This document shows positions 23,531-36,531 of a stretch of 64,000 nt of DNA, one piece after another. The notes under the pieces are model-generated. The model was given only the letters and a program-made list of their open reading frames with translations, was not told where the DNA came from and did no database searches. Numbering within the stretch: position 1 is the stretch's first letter; each line of letters begins with the position of its first letter. The position numbers and the translations under genes are program-made. The stretch is taken from positions 348,690 to 412,689 of the forward strand of contig NW_020170406.1 in NCBI RefSeq assembly GCF_000524195.1, in the 5' to 3' direction. Source of the stretch: Echinococcus granulosus (Eukaryota; Platyhelminthes; Cestoda; Cyclophyllidea; Taeniidae).

Positions 23531-24789
23531 AATCTCCGTTTGTAATACTAATGTTGTTTGAAGGTACCTTTGAGGTGGGAAGCGTTCCAATCAACTCTAG
23601 CCTGGTAATAGAAGCGCTGTCAGAATTCTCGGAAGAAATGAAATGCTCAATAATTGGATTTTCCTAAACTTGTACTGGTTTCCATTAACTCCGACTAGTA
23701 AATATTCCTCTATTGAATTGGTCCCTTAGTTTAAAGTGTTAGACGTCCAGAGAGGAGGAAATAAGCAGAAAACGCGCTGCATTGGTGGCAACAAAGACGA
23801 CATGAACTTTGAAGAGCAGCTCAAGACTGCTAAATTCAATCTCTATTCCTAACGCTAAAGAATACCCCTGATCCTCCGTGCCCTCAGAAGATTTATTTTC
23901 GGCTACAATAAATGTTAGCATCATCCACAACACTGACATCAATCAATGCTGCGACACCTCAACTCAACTCACCCTTGAACAGAAACAGATACCTTAGACA
24001 GACACTTTGTCCATTGCTGCCAAAAAGCCGGTGAAGATGATTAGGAGTACTCTAGGAACGTACCTTTCAAGGCTCATCTCCAGACAGGTTCGCTAGCTGT
24101 ATAACCGTATGGCGAAGTCCGACCACCCATTGTGGTTGAGAAGCTCTGCGGCATGAGGACCAACTAGCTCAGTCAGTAGATCAAGGTGGCAATCATGAAG
24201 GGCCAGGAACTTAGTACGGTCCCACTCCACCACATCCAGCGGACGGTCAAATACAATATCTCCACACTGCGCTCCTTTGCGCTATACTTCAAGGTCAGGT
24301 GAGCCTTTTATTTTCCTACCCTGTTTGCTCTCAAGCGGCTCTCATTCATTTACGCTAATCTTAGGTAAACTAGACGGACATTATGCAGTTTTTTACTTGG
24401 CTCAAACGCAGCTAAATCACCAGCAAATAATCAGGCCTTCTCCACCCTTTGCAACATGACTAGTATCGTTTCCCCTTCCACAAGACGGCATCCGGCAGAT
24501 GGGAGATGGTAGTAAAAGGGGAAACGCTGTTCAAAGTCCGTATGGCGAAAGAAACCTAGGCAGTGAGGTTTATTATAAGTCCAGAAATGTATTATTACGT
24601 AAATTCTAGTGCTGGTTTTTTACATAACACTGAAGCTGTCACAAATTTCATGGGAGCCGCCTTTTCCACCTAGCAAGGCAGTGAAGCCAGCACAGCTGTT
24701 TCGCTGCTGAAAGAAGGCGCAGATGGCAGACGAAGCGTTCTCTTTGACGCCACAGCCATCGAAACAAGTGAGAGTATGGACAGCACCAA

Positions 24790-25196
24790 CTAACCAGACT
24801 AAACTTCGTAGTTTCCGAGGTTTAGCAAATTACTGCAGGCCATTTTTGAAGGTTTTGCTTAGATAGCCATCCAGCTGCACAAACTAACCAAACAGTAAGC
24901 TGAAAAGAATTTTACGCGAAAAAAGGTGATAAAGCGTTTATAGAAGTAAAAGGGAATGCTCTGCTTCGCACCGATTCTAGAGCATGAGACGCATTTGTGG
25001 GTGGTGTACTCTCACAAAGGGACAAAAAGTAGAGGAACACGTCATTGTCTACACGAGTACCAAACTCAGCAAAAAAGTGAGGCAGAAAAGTACAACACAG
25101 CGTAAGCTGTTTGCTATCTATGTAATATTTGGACATTTCAGGCACTACATGATAGCGAGGAAGTTCCCAGTTCAAACACATCATCAGTCACTTGCC
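24790..25196 (+). pseudogene. gypsy reverse transcriptase end and RNase H remnant
   Basis: Translation gives LRSFRGLANYCRPFLK, the motif after the palm of gypsy reverse transcriptases, then, after stops, EEHVIVYTSTKLSKK and IFGHFRHYMIARKFPV, ending in HHQSLA. These are the standard gypsy RNase H landmarks (HVIAYASRTLSK, HFRHYL, TDHQSL). Stops and frame changes interrupt the sequence. The longest uninterrupted part is 24984-25196. Confidence 0.85.
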
Positions 25197-25579
25197 TGAT
25201 TAAAACAATGAAGGAGGTCGACCGTTTAGTTACACGCTAATACCAAGAACTGCAACAATATAATCTCACAGTTCAATAGAGAAGTGGGAATAAATATTGT
25301 AACGCCGACACTGTCCCGCAGACTAGTCGCGGCAGAAACGGACGGTGTTATAATGCTTACAACATTTTTGAGCGAGCCTACTGAACACGTATAGTACTGA
25401 TCCCGACTTAGCTCTGCCACACGAGAGTTTCCTGTCATCCTCTTATAAACCCACAGCAAAAGAGATGACCTCAGCGGGCAAATGGGCCAGACAAATGAGA
25501 CAAAAATGGTCTAAACTCTCCACAGTAAATGAGGTTTTATGGAAGACAAAGACGGGTGTCCTAAGCGCCTAGTGGCCCA

Positions 25580-26612
25580 TAGCACACAATTACAAACAGT
25601 TCTCGAAGAGCTGCACGAGTAACTGGGTTACGTGGGTGAAAAGAAGATGCTAAATGGCCCAAGCAAAAGATATTGATAGCTTTCGCTCAACCCACAGGTA
25701 CAAGATTTCTGTCAAATCTGTATCCCTTGCAGCAGTTTCGTGGTGCATCACCCAACAGCGATCGCACCACTGCAGCCTTTGCCCACGCGGTTCCCAGGGG
25801 AAAGAGTAAATTTAGGCATCGTGCGTCCTCTACCACCCATCAAGAGAGGAAACAGATATATTTTGGCTATGGCAGGCATGAAAGTACCTCAGGCAGAACC
25901 CATGAAGACACAAGAAACTGAAATGGTTGCTTCTGTTTTCTCCAACCGGTGAATTTGTCAGCATGGAGAGCCCAAATCAGTTCATTTCTTAAGGCCTGAA
26001 CCAGGCAACACCTTACGGATCTCAAAGACACGCACGACATCAGGGCATCCTCAAGGCATCTTTAGTGAAAGCACCGAACTCTGATCAGACTACTGAAGAC
26101 TTTTACTAAAGATGCACAATCGAAGCAGTGGAATGTAAGCTTAGGACGCTCCTTCCTGGCGTACAGTACTGCAGTCCATACTTTAGCCGGCATTTCATGG
26201 TTCGAGACTCTCACAGGTAAAGAGAGTTCCCTACGATATCTTCCTATCAAACACAAAAGTAGCAGCCATCAACGTCCCAGAGTGCATATTGCGTATGAAA
26301 GGTGAAATAAGAAAAACTCAACGTGGCACGTAAGTACTTACCACTGTCGCACATCCGGCAGAATAAACATTACGACACACGGCCGGACTAATCTCTATCG
26401 AGAAGGAGTCATAGCATACATATGCAGGTTGATTGTCCTACTTAAAATACATAGCAAGTTTCATCATCCTTGGAGTGAAGATCCATTCCGAGTGGTGAAA
26501 GTTCTCTCACCTGCAAACTACCTCGTCCGCGATGCACACCTTCCAACTCAGCCCATAACCGTTCACCGCAACCAGATGCGCCCCTACAAAGATGCACCAC
26601 CGATCGGACACT
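25580..26612 (+). pseudogene. gypsy integrase remnant
   Basis: The order of motifs is that of a gypsy integrase. LGYVGEKKMLNG at about 25622 lies in the zinc-binding N-terminal region. At about 25765-25940 PLQPLPTRFPGERVNLGIV and GNRYILAM correspond to the start of the catalytic core. FHHPWSEDPFRVVKVLSP and ITVHRNQMRPYKDAPP at about 26460-26606 form the C-terminal part. The middle of the core is scrambled by frameshifts and stops, so no active enzyme is possible. Confidence 0.85.
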
Positions 26613-27156
26613 AAGGTGCAGTCCACGCGTTAACGGAAGAAAGTAAACTACCCGACGGCATATTCGAAGATAACCCATGCGGAAAGCACAGTGTGCAGTG
26701 CGAAGAAGAGGGGTCTATTTAATACTTGTGTTGTTTAAAAGTACCTACTAGGTTAGCAATGCTAAATCAACTCTGGTCACATAATACAGGAGTCTAGAAG
26801 AAGGATCTGTAACCGGGCTCCCCCCAAAATTGTACTCATTCCCGTTAGCTCTGTCTACCAAACATGCCCCTACCGAATTAACCTATTCGTTCAAAATATT
26901 TGAAGGCTAGATAGGATAAATTGGAAACGCCCAACACCAGTAATTAGTCTTAAGCTAGTGTAATACGATGGTGGTTTAGCCCTCGATATTGGTGAGGCGC
27001 CACTTTTGTACTTCGAATTGGTCCCCTTGTACCTCGCTGGGTGGGCTGGCCTTTTGGGCCATGCCAATAGCCCAGACACCTTCTCCGTGCTGAATATATA
27101 TATTCTGCCCGAGTATTTTGTCTTCTTTCGTCTTCAGGAAGTCTCGGGACGCTACA

Positions 27157-29376
27157 CTAGTACTCATTACTGTATGTTTTCAAAAATTTCACAAATTTAT
27201 CTCCATCTCTGAATGTATGCCACTTCTTTTGATTTAACTCATCTCGATATTCGAAACTCTTAATAAAGCTCAAAGTTGGTGAGTTTACCAAGTTTCTTAC
27301 TTCTATGTTCAAGTCAAGTGTTGAAAATTGCTGAAGGATAATAACTCTTCAATAGCAGAAGGAGCAACGGAGAAATTCGCATGGGCGAAGTTGGATAGGT
27401 TGCATAACTCGTTTGAGAGAGACAGAATTTAATGGGTGCATGGGATATGCAATGGCCTAAATCACAATCGCTATTATTTTGATTGTCAAATCTGATTAAA
27501 TAAATCTTGTTGCAATTAATCTATCAAAACGTTAGTTCGATCGAGGCCGGGAAAAACCTCGGGAGATTTAGAAGGACAAGGAGGCTACATGCACTTCTGG
27601 CTGGTCTCAAAGGATACTTACGAGCTAGAATCAGCATTGATTAAATTTTACATAAGTGAGAAGGCCTTTGATCCTTACAGTAACGATGTATTTCTAGTGC
27701 TTCTACCTACTATTAAGCTGCATTGAGAGACACGGGATCCTTTGTCTTCACACTGCTAGAAGCTAGAAGTTGGTATGCAACGAGTTCATGTCACTTTCAA
27801 TCGCCCTTTTTCGAAGAATTTTCTGAAGGTAGAGCCACGCAGTAAAAGTCAGGGATTAAATTATTATTATTATTGTTATCATTATTATGGAGCTAATGCT
27901 GTGCCTTAGCCACCCTCGTCTCCCGTAGCAGCAATGTTCAAATTTCAGCGCTGTCTCGCCTTCCATCGGGATCCCATTCAGCTAATAGAGATGTGGTGAA
28001 AGTACTATATATTCACGTTAACAACGTCTTTACGTAAGTTCTGGGGGCGCTTCAAATGGCAGACTTCATTAGGCATTTAAGTCGGAGGTCGTCGCAAATG
28101 TTGGTAGCCCCTTGAAAAACACTAGGCTTAGCCACTACCAAATGTAGACACCGTTTCTGCCCCCGTAACTAAGGTTTCCGCAAACTCAGGTATTCGCAGC
28201 AAGATGTTCGCACACTTTGACGTTGAACTTGAGTAAGTCCAGATGGAAGCAAGGAAGGTTGTGCTTTTAGGGTAGATTCGTTTGTCAATGCTGTGAGCCT
28301 ACTAACGCGGTCTGGAAGATTAAAGCTTTTAGTTCAGAGTAGCTACTTTCCACGAAGACCTAATGGTCCGGGTAAAAAAAACTACGGTTGAATTGACAGA
28401 TTGCCAAATAATTGATGAAAAAGAGTATTTAAGATATTTCTTATCAATGGAATTGACTAATTGGGTACCAGCCCAGTTCAGCAGAATGGCCAATAATATT
28501 TATCAATGCACAATTTTTTCCGTAAAAATAAGAATTTATGCCCTTCAAATATGTTGAATTTCACTTAGCAGAATTTAATCTTAAGAATGCCAACGAAATG
28601 GTGTTTATCCTCTTTAGCTTAATAATTATGCGCAGAATTTGTTGGATCGCAGTTTCAAATTTGGAAGCTCCGAGATTTGACAGAAGTGCCCTAAGAGCCT
28701 ATATTCGTTTAACGAGGAGTATAAATGCTTTTAGACTTTTAGCAGTAGGTATGAACTTCCATCGCAATAAGACAAACGATTTGTTTAGGGAGTTTTAAAA
28801 CATGCTCACATAAAGATGAGCTCAAAAGGTGACGAGATTTACCTATGAATAGCGATTTTGACAAAGTTCGTGTATATGATTGGAACTTCTTTTTTTAAAT
28901 CTTACATGTACTCTTTGCTTCTGTAAGAAGAAGGTGAGAATCTTTTGGCACACGAATGATTTGTTTGAATGTGTACGAATTATTTAATATATGAAATTAG
29001 CAGTTTGTGACCAATCAGGGTAGTGACCGTTTTGTTTGGTGGAAGCCATATTTGTCTGCAAATTGTATTTTCATAGGAAAATATACGAAGTGGTCTATGC
29101 AAATAAATGAAGCTTGTGTATTATGTAAGATATGATTATTGCGGAGAAATCCACCTACTTGTCTGCTTAGTGCCATCCTTAGTTAGATATCTGTAATTGA
29201 ATGCTTGCACGCTTTTTGGGTCAATTTTAAATCTAGCAGGTTAAAGCGGGATGGTGAGCGTGCTGATGCCCTAGAAAATGCACGTGCTTTTTATTTACAG
29301 GGCTTTTCACAACAAGATCTGTCATTTGTGTCCTCTCTTCTTCCCAATTCGAGTCGCATTTTTTGTTTTATTTTAG
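27157..29376. other. Stretch between the retroelement and CBP
   Basis: No gene is recognised. It contains a short ATT-type microsatellite at 27858-27888. It probably holds the CBP promoter and any noncoding first exon, but nothing definite can be marked. It ends with the pyrimidine-rich acceptor TTTATTTTAG. Confidence 0.45.
27858..27888. repeat. Imperfect ATT trinucleotide microsatellite
   Basis: About ten imperfect ATT/GTT/ATC units in a row. Confidence 0.9.
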
Positions 29377-29383
29377 CAGTTTA

Positions 29384-32300
29384 ATGGAGAAAGAACCACA
29401 TCCGGATCTCTCTCATGGAACTTTGAATTATCAGAATAATAATTTTAGTCACTCGAATTCTTTAACAACACTGAATTCCAACTATCCTAACTCCAGTGAC
29501 CGTACACATCTACAGCAGCAGTACGGCGGAAATACTTCTCAATCCTCTCAGCACGTTTTATCCGTTCAGAGTTCAGATTCGGCGCGTTGTACCACTGACA
29601 GTTCGGGTGCTGTTCTAGTTCCTGGCTGTTCGTCATTAAGCTCCCGACTTGCTCCTGGGCAAGGTTCCGTCTACATGAAGGCGCAGTCTTCACAAGGCCT
29701 GAACGCCTATTCTGAAGCGAGTAAACCGCCTGCTCAAACGTTTTATGGGGTGGGTGCTTCTGTTACTCCGTCTAGCCAAGGGACTGTGCCTACTACATAT
29801 GTCTCGCACGCTAATCTACAAGGCACTCCTGGCCCAACATCACGTTTTAGCGGCTCCACCAGTTATCCGAATCCGATGACGAATTCAACCATTCAGAACT
29901 CCCAAGTTCCTGGGTCTTCCTCCTCAGCAACTGACCTTGAAAAACGGCAACTCATTCAACAACAACTTCTTTTATTGCTGCATGCTCAATGCTGTCGGCA
30001 GGAACAGACCCATTCCACGCCTTGTACCACTCCTCACTGTCGCACTATGCGGAATGTTCTTCAGCATATGAAGAACTGTACTGAAGGGAAGAACTGTCGA
30101 AAGCCGCATTGCGCTTCATCACGACAGATTATTTCACATTGGAAAAATTGTAGCAGCCGGGAGTGTCCGGTGTGTGGACCTCTGAAGAGAGGGCATCAGC
30201 AGAGGACCGTCCCACAACGGCCGCCTGGTCAAATTCTTCCCAACGCTTCGCAGCCTAGTGAGATGAATGGGGTCTCTCCTGGACAACCAGCTCCAGTACT
30301 TCGTTCTCCAGCACCTCAAAGTGTTAGAAGGTCTCTTCCGGCAGCCACCGCCACTTCTACATCTCAGGTCAGGATTACTGGAGCTTACACTCAGTCGGCT
30401 CCCGTTTCTAGTGTCCCGACTACCCCTTCTCAGAGTGTGAGCGAGAGTGTTGAGCAAACGGATTGGCGAGCTGGTGTAAATATGGAACACCGGGATCATG
30501 TTGTTCGTAGAATGTAAGTCACCACTTGTTTTGTATCGGTATTTTTAGAGTCAAGTATATCTTGCCACAGCCTGATCCTGCGGCCTACAGTGATCCACGA
30601 ATGGCCAACTTGATTGAGTACGCAAAGAAGGTGGAAAATGCAATGTACACAACGGCGAAAGATAAAACGGAGTACTTTCAACTACTCTCAGAGAGGTGTT
30701 ATAAGATATACAAGGAGTTGGAGGAAGCTCGGCGTCGAAGGAAAAGTGCTGCTTCTGCCTCTGGAAATGGGTCTACGTCCTCCCTTCCGAATGATTCGGC
30801 CGTTAGTACTAATAGCGTATCGGATGTATCCGCAAATTCTGTCGAACCTGATAGAATGACTCCGAACAGAGGTTCTGTCTCTGCTGACTATCGTCCAAGC
30901 ATTGCCAACTCGAATGCTGAGTTTAACCAAGAATCAGATTCAAGGGACGGTATTGGTGCATTCAAAAAAGAGGAGGATGTGAAGCCATTTGTTTCCGATA
31001 CCAATCAATCCAATTCATCGTCTAATGAAATAAAAAAGACCCAGATTAAACCTGACGACTCTCTTCCATCCGTTGCCTCTATTTCCACAGGTGGTGCGTT
31101 AGGTTCTACTACTGTTGCTGACACCACCAAAGTTGATGAGTCCAAATGGAAAAAGTGGTCTCGCGAAGAACTTTTGCGTCACTTTTTGCGTCTCCATGAA
31201 GAGGTGTACGCCGATAAAAATGCTGAATGGTTTCGTGACCCGGTGGATCCGGTTGCTTTAAATATACCAGATTACCCGGAAGTTATCAAACACCCCATGG
31301 ATCTAACTACGATCCGGAATAATCTGGAAGATGGTATATACAAAGATCCATGGGAAGTGTTGAACCACTTTCGCTTGATGTTTAACAATGCCTGGCTATA
31401 CAATAAAAAAAATTCCAAAGTATACAAAATGTGTACTAAAGTAAGAAATTTTTCTTTAGAATCATTCTTTTAGCTATCGGAGTTATTCGAGAGTCAAGTG
31501 GATCAAGTAATGCAGGCGATGGGGTTTTGCTGCGGACATGAATATTCCTATCAGCAAATCCTTTATTGCAGTTCTGCAAATGTGTGTACTATTGGTAAAG
31601 ATGCTCACTACTATATGTACACAAATACGTAAATTGTTAATATCTCTCTCTAACTATTTACTTTAGTGACAAAAGAGTTCTTATCTGTGATACTTACTAT
31701 CAATGCGAGAAATGCTTCAACGAAGCAGGAGATGAGATAATGCTTGCGGACGAAGCTAATCAGACTCCAATGTATGTTTTGGGATTTCTTCTGAGTGCAT
31801 TTTTCTCTAGTCCTATTAGAAAGGAGCTTTTTGAACGAAAAAAGAACAACGTAACTATAGAGGAGACCGATGTACATTGCAAGGAATGTGGCCGTCGTTG
31901 GCACAAGGTTTGTGCTCTTCACATGGATGAGATTTGGACAACGGGATTCGTTTGCTCTGGATGTCTGCGAGAGCGTGGTCTTAGACGGAAGGAAAATCGT
32001 TTTACTGCCAAGAATTTGCCCACTAATAAACTGAGTAACTTCCTTGAACGCAGAGTCAACGATTTCTTGAAGAAAAAGGAAGTTGGTACGGGGGAGGTGA
32101 CGATTCGCGTTCTTGCCAGCTCTGATAAATTGGTTGAAGTGAAACCGCTGATGCGGGGTCGTTTCACAGAAAGTGGGGAACTGTCTGAAAGCTTTCCCTA
32201 CCGCCTGAAAGCCATATTTGCATTTCAAGAAATTGACGGTCAAGACGTCTGCTTCTTTGGTTTGTACATTCAGGAGTATGGTTCCGAGTCTCCTCAGCCA

Positions 32301-35300
32301 AATCGAAGACGTGTCTATGTAGCCTACTTGGACTCCGTCTTTTATTTCCGTCCGAAGCAGTATCGAACGGATGTCTATCATGAGATTCTAGTCGGTTATT
32401 TACACTACGCCAAGCAACTGGGCTACACAATGGCTCATATTTGGGCTTGTCCTCCGGCCGAAGGAGATGACTACATATTTCACATGCATCCGCTAGAACA
32501 AAGAATTCCTAAGGCCAAGCGTCTTCAAGATTGGTACAAAAGGATGCTGCAGAAAGCAATGATTGAGGGCATTGTTGCAGATTTCAAAGACATACTCAAG
32601 GATGCTATTGATCATCACCTAGTGTCTCCTACAGAAATCCCCTACTTTGAAGGCGATTTTTGGCCGAATACTTTGGAGGAGATTTTGCAGGTTAGTGAGG
32701 TCGCTTTTTGTTGTAGGTGATTTTATTGAGTTTATAGACGCCTTACCATCAAATGTCTGGAATCATGTGTAACAGTTTCTCCGTGGTAGCCAGTTTGACA
32801 GGCGTCATTAATTCTAAACATTTTCTAACCTAGATGAGTTGAATTGGTAAATTTTTCTGCGTGAGTTTCCTAGCGTTTTTAAATTCAATTTGTTAGTTTT
32901 ATGTCCATAACGAATCGCTTTTAACCGCATTGGGGACATGACTAGCGTGCAATAAACTAAACAAGCTGCAGTGACATCTATTGGGTTCCCTGGACTGGAT
33001 TCAAGACCTCTGACAGATCAAAGCTCTTACACATTCAAACCGTCAAAATTAAGTATTTTTTGCATTTAATTTGGTTCCGCATTAATCTGGGATATTCTAA
33101 GCTAATCTGTCATTTTTATTTGTTCAACATGATCATTGACACTTTACCCCATTGAGTCTCACTTTGATCGCCTTTGGTAGCCCTTAGTGTTTTGCTTAAT
33201 TATTAGCATAGTTTTGTAACAAAATTTCACTTGCTAATCATGACCTATTTTCAATTTCATCAGACCAATTATATCCCAGTATCCTACTCCCTAGGCTGTC
33301 CGTCTGTGTTCACGTTCTCATAAATAACCACTAGTGTTTTATAACTGTAGCTCGTGTAGATTTCGCTTAATTCCAAAAAAATATAATGAATTTACTTAAT
33401 GTGCATTTTTTTGCTGTTTTAAGGATTTGGACAAGGAGGAGGAACGCCGGCGTCGCGAAGAGGCGTTGGCTGAGACCGAAGATGATGATCTGGATGGGTC
33501 GCGTGACCGAGACGGTGGCCACGGCGATTTGGACAAACGGTCCGGCAAAAAGAAGGCAAAAAAACGCAAATGTAGCAAAAAGTCTGGTGGTTCTACGGCT
33601 AACAAGCGCAAGAAGCTTGATGGGCCGGTGGATTGTAACACAGAACTTACACGTAAGGTGTACGACACGATGGAAAAGCTGAAGGAGATATTCTTCGTTA
33701 TTCGGCTGCATAAGCATGGGGCCACCGCCTCCCTCCCACCTATTGTGGATCCAGATGCACTTATTTCCAGTGAATTGATGGATAGTCGTGACTCCTTCCT
33801 TCAAATGGCCAGAGAAAAGCATCTTGAATTCTCCTCACTTAGACGAGCCAAGTACTCGACTTTGGTGATGCTCTACGAATTGCATAACGAGGGCAGGCAG
33901 AGCTTCCTCTACACTTGCAACGTATGCAAAGACCAAATTGAAACTCGATGGCATTGCAATGAGTGTGACGAGTACGATCTTTGCAATCGCTGCTACAAGC
34001 GTGAAAACCATCCTCATCCCATGGAACAGTATGGTCTGGGTATTGAAGAGGAGGGTTCTAACGCCAACGGTGAGTCCAGTGGGGAACGTCCGGTGGGAAG
34101 TACGGACAGGAAACCGAATCTTGTCTCCTGTATCGCTGCTTTGGTTCACGCCAATCAGTGCCGTGATGCAAACTGTCGTATGGCTGCTTGCATCCAAATG
34201 AAGCGAGTCTTGGCACATCTACGTGCCTGTCCAAAACGTTCCAGCGGTACGTGTCCACTGTGTCGTCAACTTATTAGCATGTGCTGTTTGCACGCCAAAG
34301 CCTGTACGGAAGAACAATGTCAGGTGCCACTATGCCCTCAACTCAAAGACAGGCTTCGTCAACAGCAGATTCAAAAACGACGTCAGCAGAACAAGTCCCT
34401 GCAGAGAAGGACGAATCTCACTCGAGGAGCCACTGGTACGGAGTCCTCTGCCGCGACTTCGGCCTACCATTCTCAATATGGGGCGCCGGGGAACTCCTCT
34501 GCCCAGTCGTCAAGTGGAGATCTCCCCACATCCATGGCTGATTCGCGACAGATTTCTCGGAACTCTTCATTTAGCAGTACTACCGATAGCAGCAGGGTTG
34601 GGAGTTTACAGACTCTTTCTGTCAACGGTGGGATGACGGTGGCGGCATCTCCAAGGGTTCTGCCCGCACCCTCGTTCTCACTTCAGGGCCAACAGCCTTC
34701 GAGGTTGCCTGCTGCTTCCTCACAACTGGTTTGGCGGGATGGACAGCCAGTGCCTTCACAGCAGGCGGGACAGATGCAGCTGCAGCAGCAGCCTCCATCA
34801 CAGCAACAGCAGTCCATGACACCTACTTCGACGTTCCGATCTGGCGGTAATGGTGGTGGTGCTCTTGTGACGCAAGATGTTAACAGCCTGGCACCCACTC
34901 AACAACAAATTGACCAAGTCGTAAAAGTGGTTGATCTCATTCGAAGAACACCGGCTTCTCAAGAGGAACAAAATAAGCAGGTGTGTGATGCGCTTACTGT
35001 TTATGAAATGCTCGACTCTTGGAGATCCTTATTCAAACTTCTCTTTTGTCAAAGACGAGAAAGATAAGTTATTTTATGAGTTGTGTGCTTTTTGCAAGTC
35101 GTTAAACCATTCGTTTTAGTGAGGAGATCATTCTGTTCTAAGTAGTCTTTGTCCACCGATTCATTGCACCCCTAGTTTGTGCTGTATGGTACAGACCTTT
35201 GTTGTATCTGGTCTCTCGTCGCTATGATGGCAATTTAGTAGCCCAACTTGTCTAAAGCTTTCATCTTGATATTTTTCGGCCAAAAAAGTGCTACGGTTCT

Positions 35301-36531
35301 GGGATGGTGTATACTGTTAGAATACAAAGCCGGCTGCTCTTTTTTGCCTTATGTGGTCTAATTTATTAGTTTGTTCTCTCCGTGGCCATCATAAATCATT
35401 CAGCAATAGACTTTGGTTGGGCCGAATGTCCTGCCACGAACTACTACATCCTACTTATTGTCTGTTATTCTTTATATTCTGTAGTAGTAAAAGTATAGCA
35501 TACTAGTCCAAAAGTAAGTCTGTTACTGTTATTGGTGGTGTCGTGTTGATATCGTCTCTCATATTGCCTTTGGATACTCACTTCCTATCAACACTACCCG
35601 GTTTTAGTTCATCAACTGGATTAATCGCCATCCCGAGTTTCGGCCAGCCTTCCTTGCCCTACGTGGACGCAATAGGCAAGCTGCCAATCAAAACCAGCGC
35701 GTAGCGCAGCAGCCAACCGTTAGCCATCAAGCCCCTGGAGTTCAACCCCAGTCTACGGTGGGCGTCACGCCCATTCAACCATCTTCGTCTTCAACCACCG
35801 TCCTTTCCTATAACCAGGCCGCAGAGTCCATTCCCTCCACCTCGGCGATCTCACAACCAAGGCAAGTTGCTATCAGCGCAGCAGTTGGTCAGCGTCAGTT
35901 TTCACAGCAACAACAACCGGCACAATTCACACCTCACTTAGCTGACCAACAACAGCAGCAACAATATGTGATTGCGCAGCCGATGCGTGTCCGTACCCTC
36001 CCTGGGGGTCCTGCTGTTATTCAACAACAAGTTCAACCTCAGACTCAGCATCCGTCCGACCAACAGTGGTTCGTCACCCGTGTCCGTACGGGGCCTGGCC
36101 AGCAGCAACAACAGCTCTATTCCAACAGTAGTCCTGGAAATGTGCAACCCTCGGCAGCAGTGTACACGGCAACAGGAGGAGGAAGTACTGGAACTACACT
36201 TTTGACAACAATTGGAGCCGGTGGTGGAGGCCCCCAACAAACCCAGCATCATCCACAGCGGATCATTTCACCGTCAAGGCTCATTCCCGCAGTGACTGCA
36301 GGTGGTGGAGGCCAAAGAGTCGGTGGGCAGTCCACCACAGTGGTTCATTTTCGGGCGGCTTCGCAACAGCAGGCGCAGCAGCAACAGCCGCCTTCGCAGC
36401 AGCGTCCAATTGTGGCTCTGATGCAGCAGCCATCCCCACAAAACCCACAGCTGTTGAAGCCTCAACAACAGCAGCAGCAACCACCGCCCCAGAATCCTCC
36501 ATCTTCCTCAAGTAATCCCTCGGGCTCGTGA
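29384..36531 (+). CDS. CREBBP: CREB-binding protein/p300 family histone acetyltransferase (complete)
   Basis: Nuclear transcriptional coactivator and lysine acetyltransferase. Seven exons (29384-30513, 30549-31440, 31474-31628, 31667-31771, 31811-32690, 33424-34980, 35608-36531) join in frame to 1880 codons plus stop; human CBP has 2442. The ATG lies 7 nt after acceptor TTTTAG. Domains by residue: TAZ1 about 186-272 with all twelve zinc ligands; KIX about 361-441, split by a phase-2 intron; bromodomain about 575-690 with the acetyl-lysine Asn in LYNKK (about 662); RING/PHD (CEKCF, HCKECG, FVCSGC); HAT to about 1050 with HIWACPP (W972) and the catalytic Tyr of DWY (Y1003); ZZ about 1217-1260; TAZ2 about 1288-1370; NCBD, split by the 627-bp intron ([13 protein letters not shown] / [15 protein letters not shown]); then a Gln/Pro/Ser-rich tail. 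Four introns are 33-39 bp and two are 627 and 733 bp. Those two hold nothing recognisable. The protein is shorter N-terminally than vertebrate CBP. The gene is the likely source of the copies at 149, 10421 and 15396. Confidence 0.95.

Larger units (their letters stand above)
23540..27156 (+). mobile_element. Degenerate Ty3/gypsy retrotransposon
   Basis: A decayed LTR element in forward orientation. The segment 23540-23740 resembles 26720-26915 (TGTTGTTT.AA.GTACCT at each start), so these are candidate LTR pairs; the 5' one is much shorter and must carry a deletion. After the 5' end at about 23783 comes TTGGTGGCAACAAAG and a gag-like start (MNFEEQLKTAKFN, then a stop). Next are reverse transcriptase/RNase H sequence (to 25196) and integrase (about 25580-26612), in the gypsy order. 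The 3' LTR ends GCTACA at 27156. Many stops and frameshifts show that it is dead. It lies only 2.2 kb upstream of the CBP start. Confidence 0.8.

Noticed and set aside
29363..29383. Upstream extension of the CBP frame (FYFSSL)
   Set aside because: It reads through the polypyrimidine tract and acceptor; ATG 29384 right after the acceptor fits better.
31650..32381. 243-codon minus-strand frame
   Set aside because: It lies antisense to the conserved CBP RING/PHD-HAT exon and is a mirror of its codon composition.
33367..33822. 151-codon minus-strand frame
   Set aside because: Antisense to the start of CBP exon 6; no domain and no splice support.
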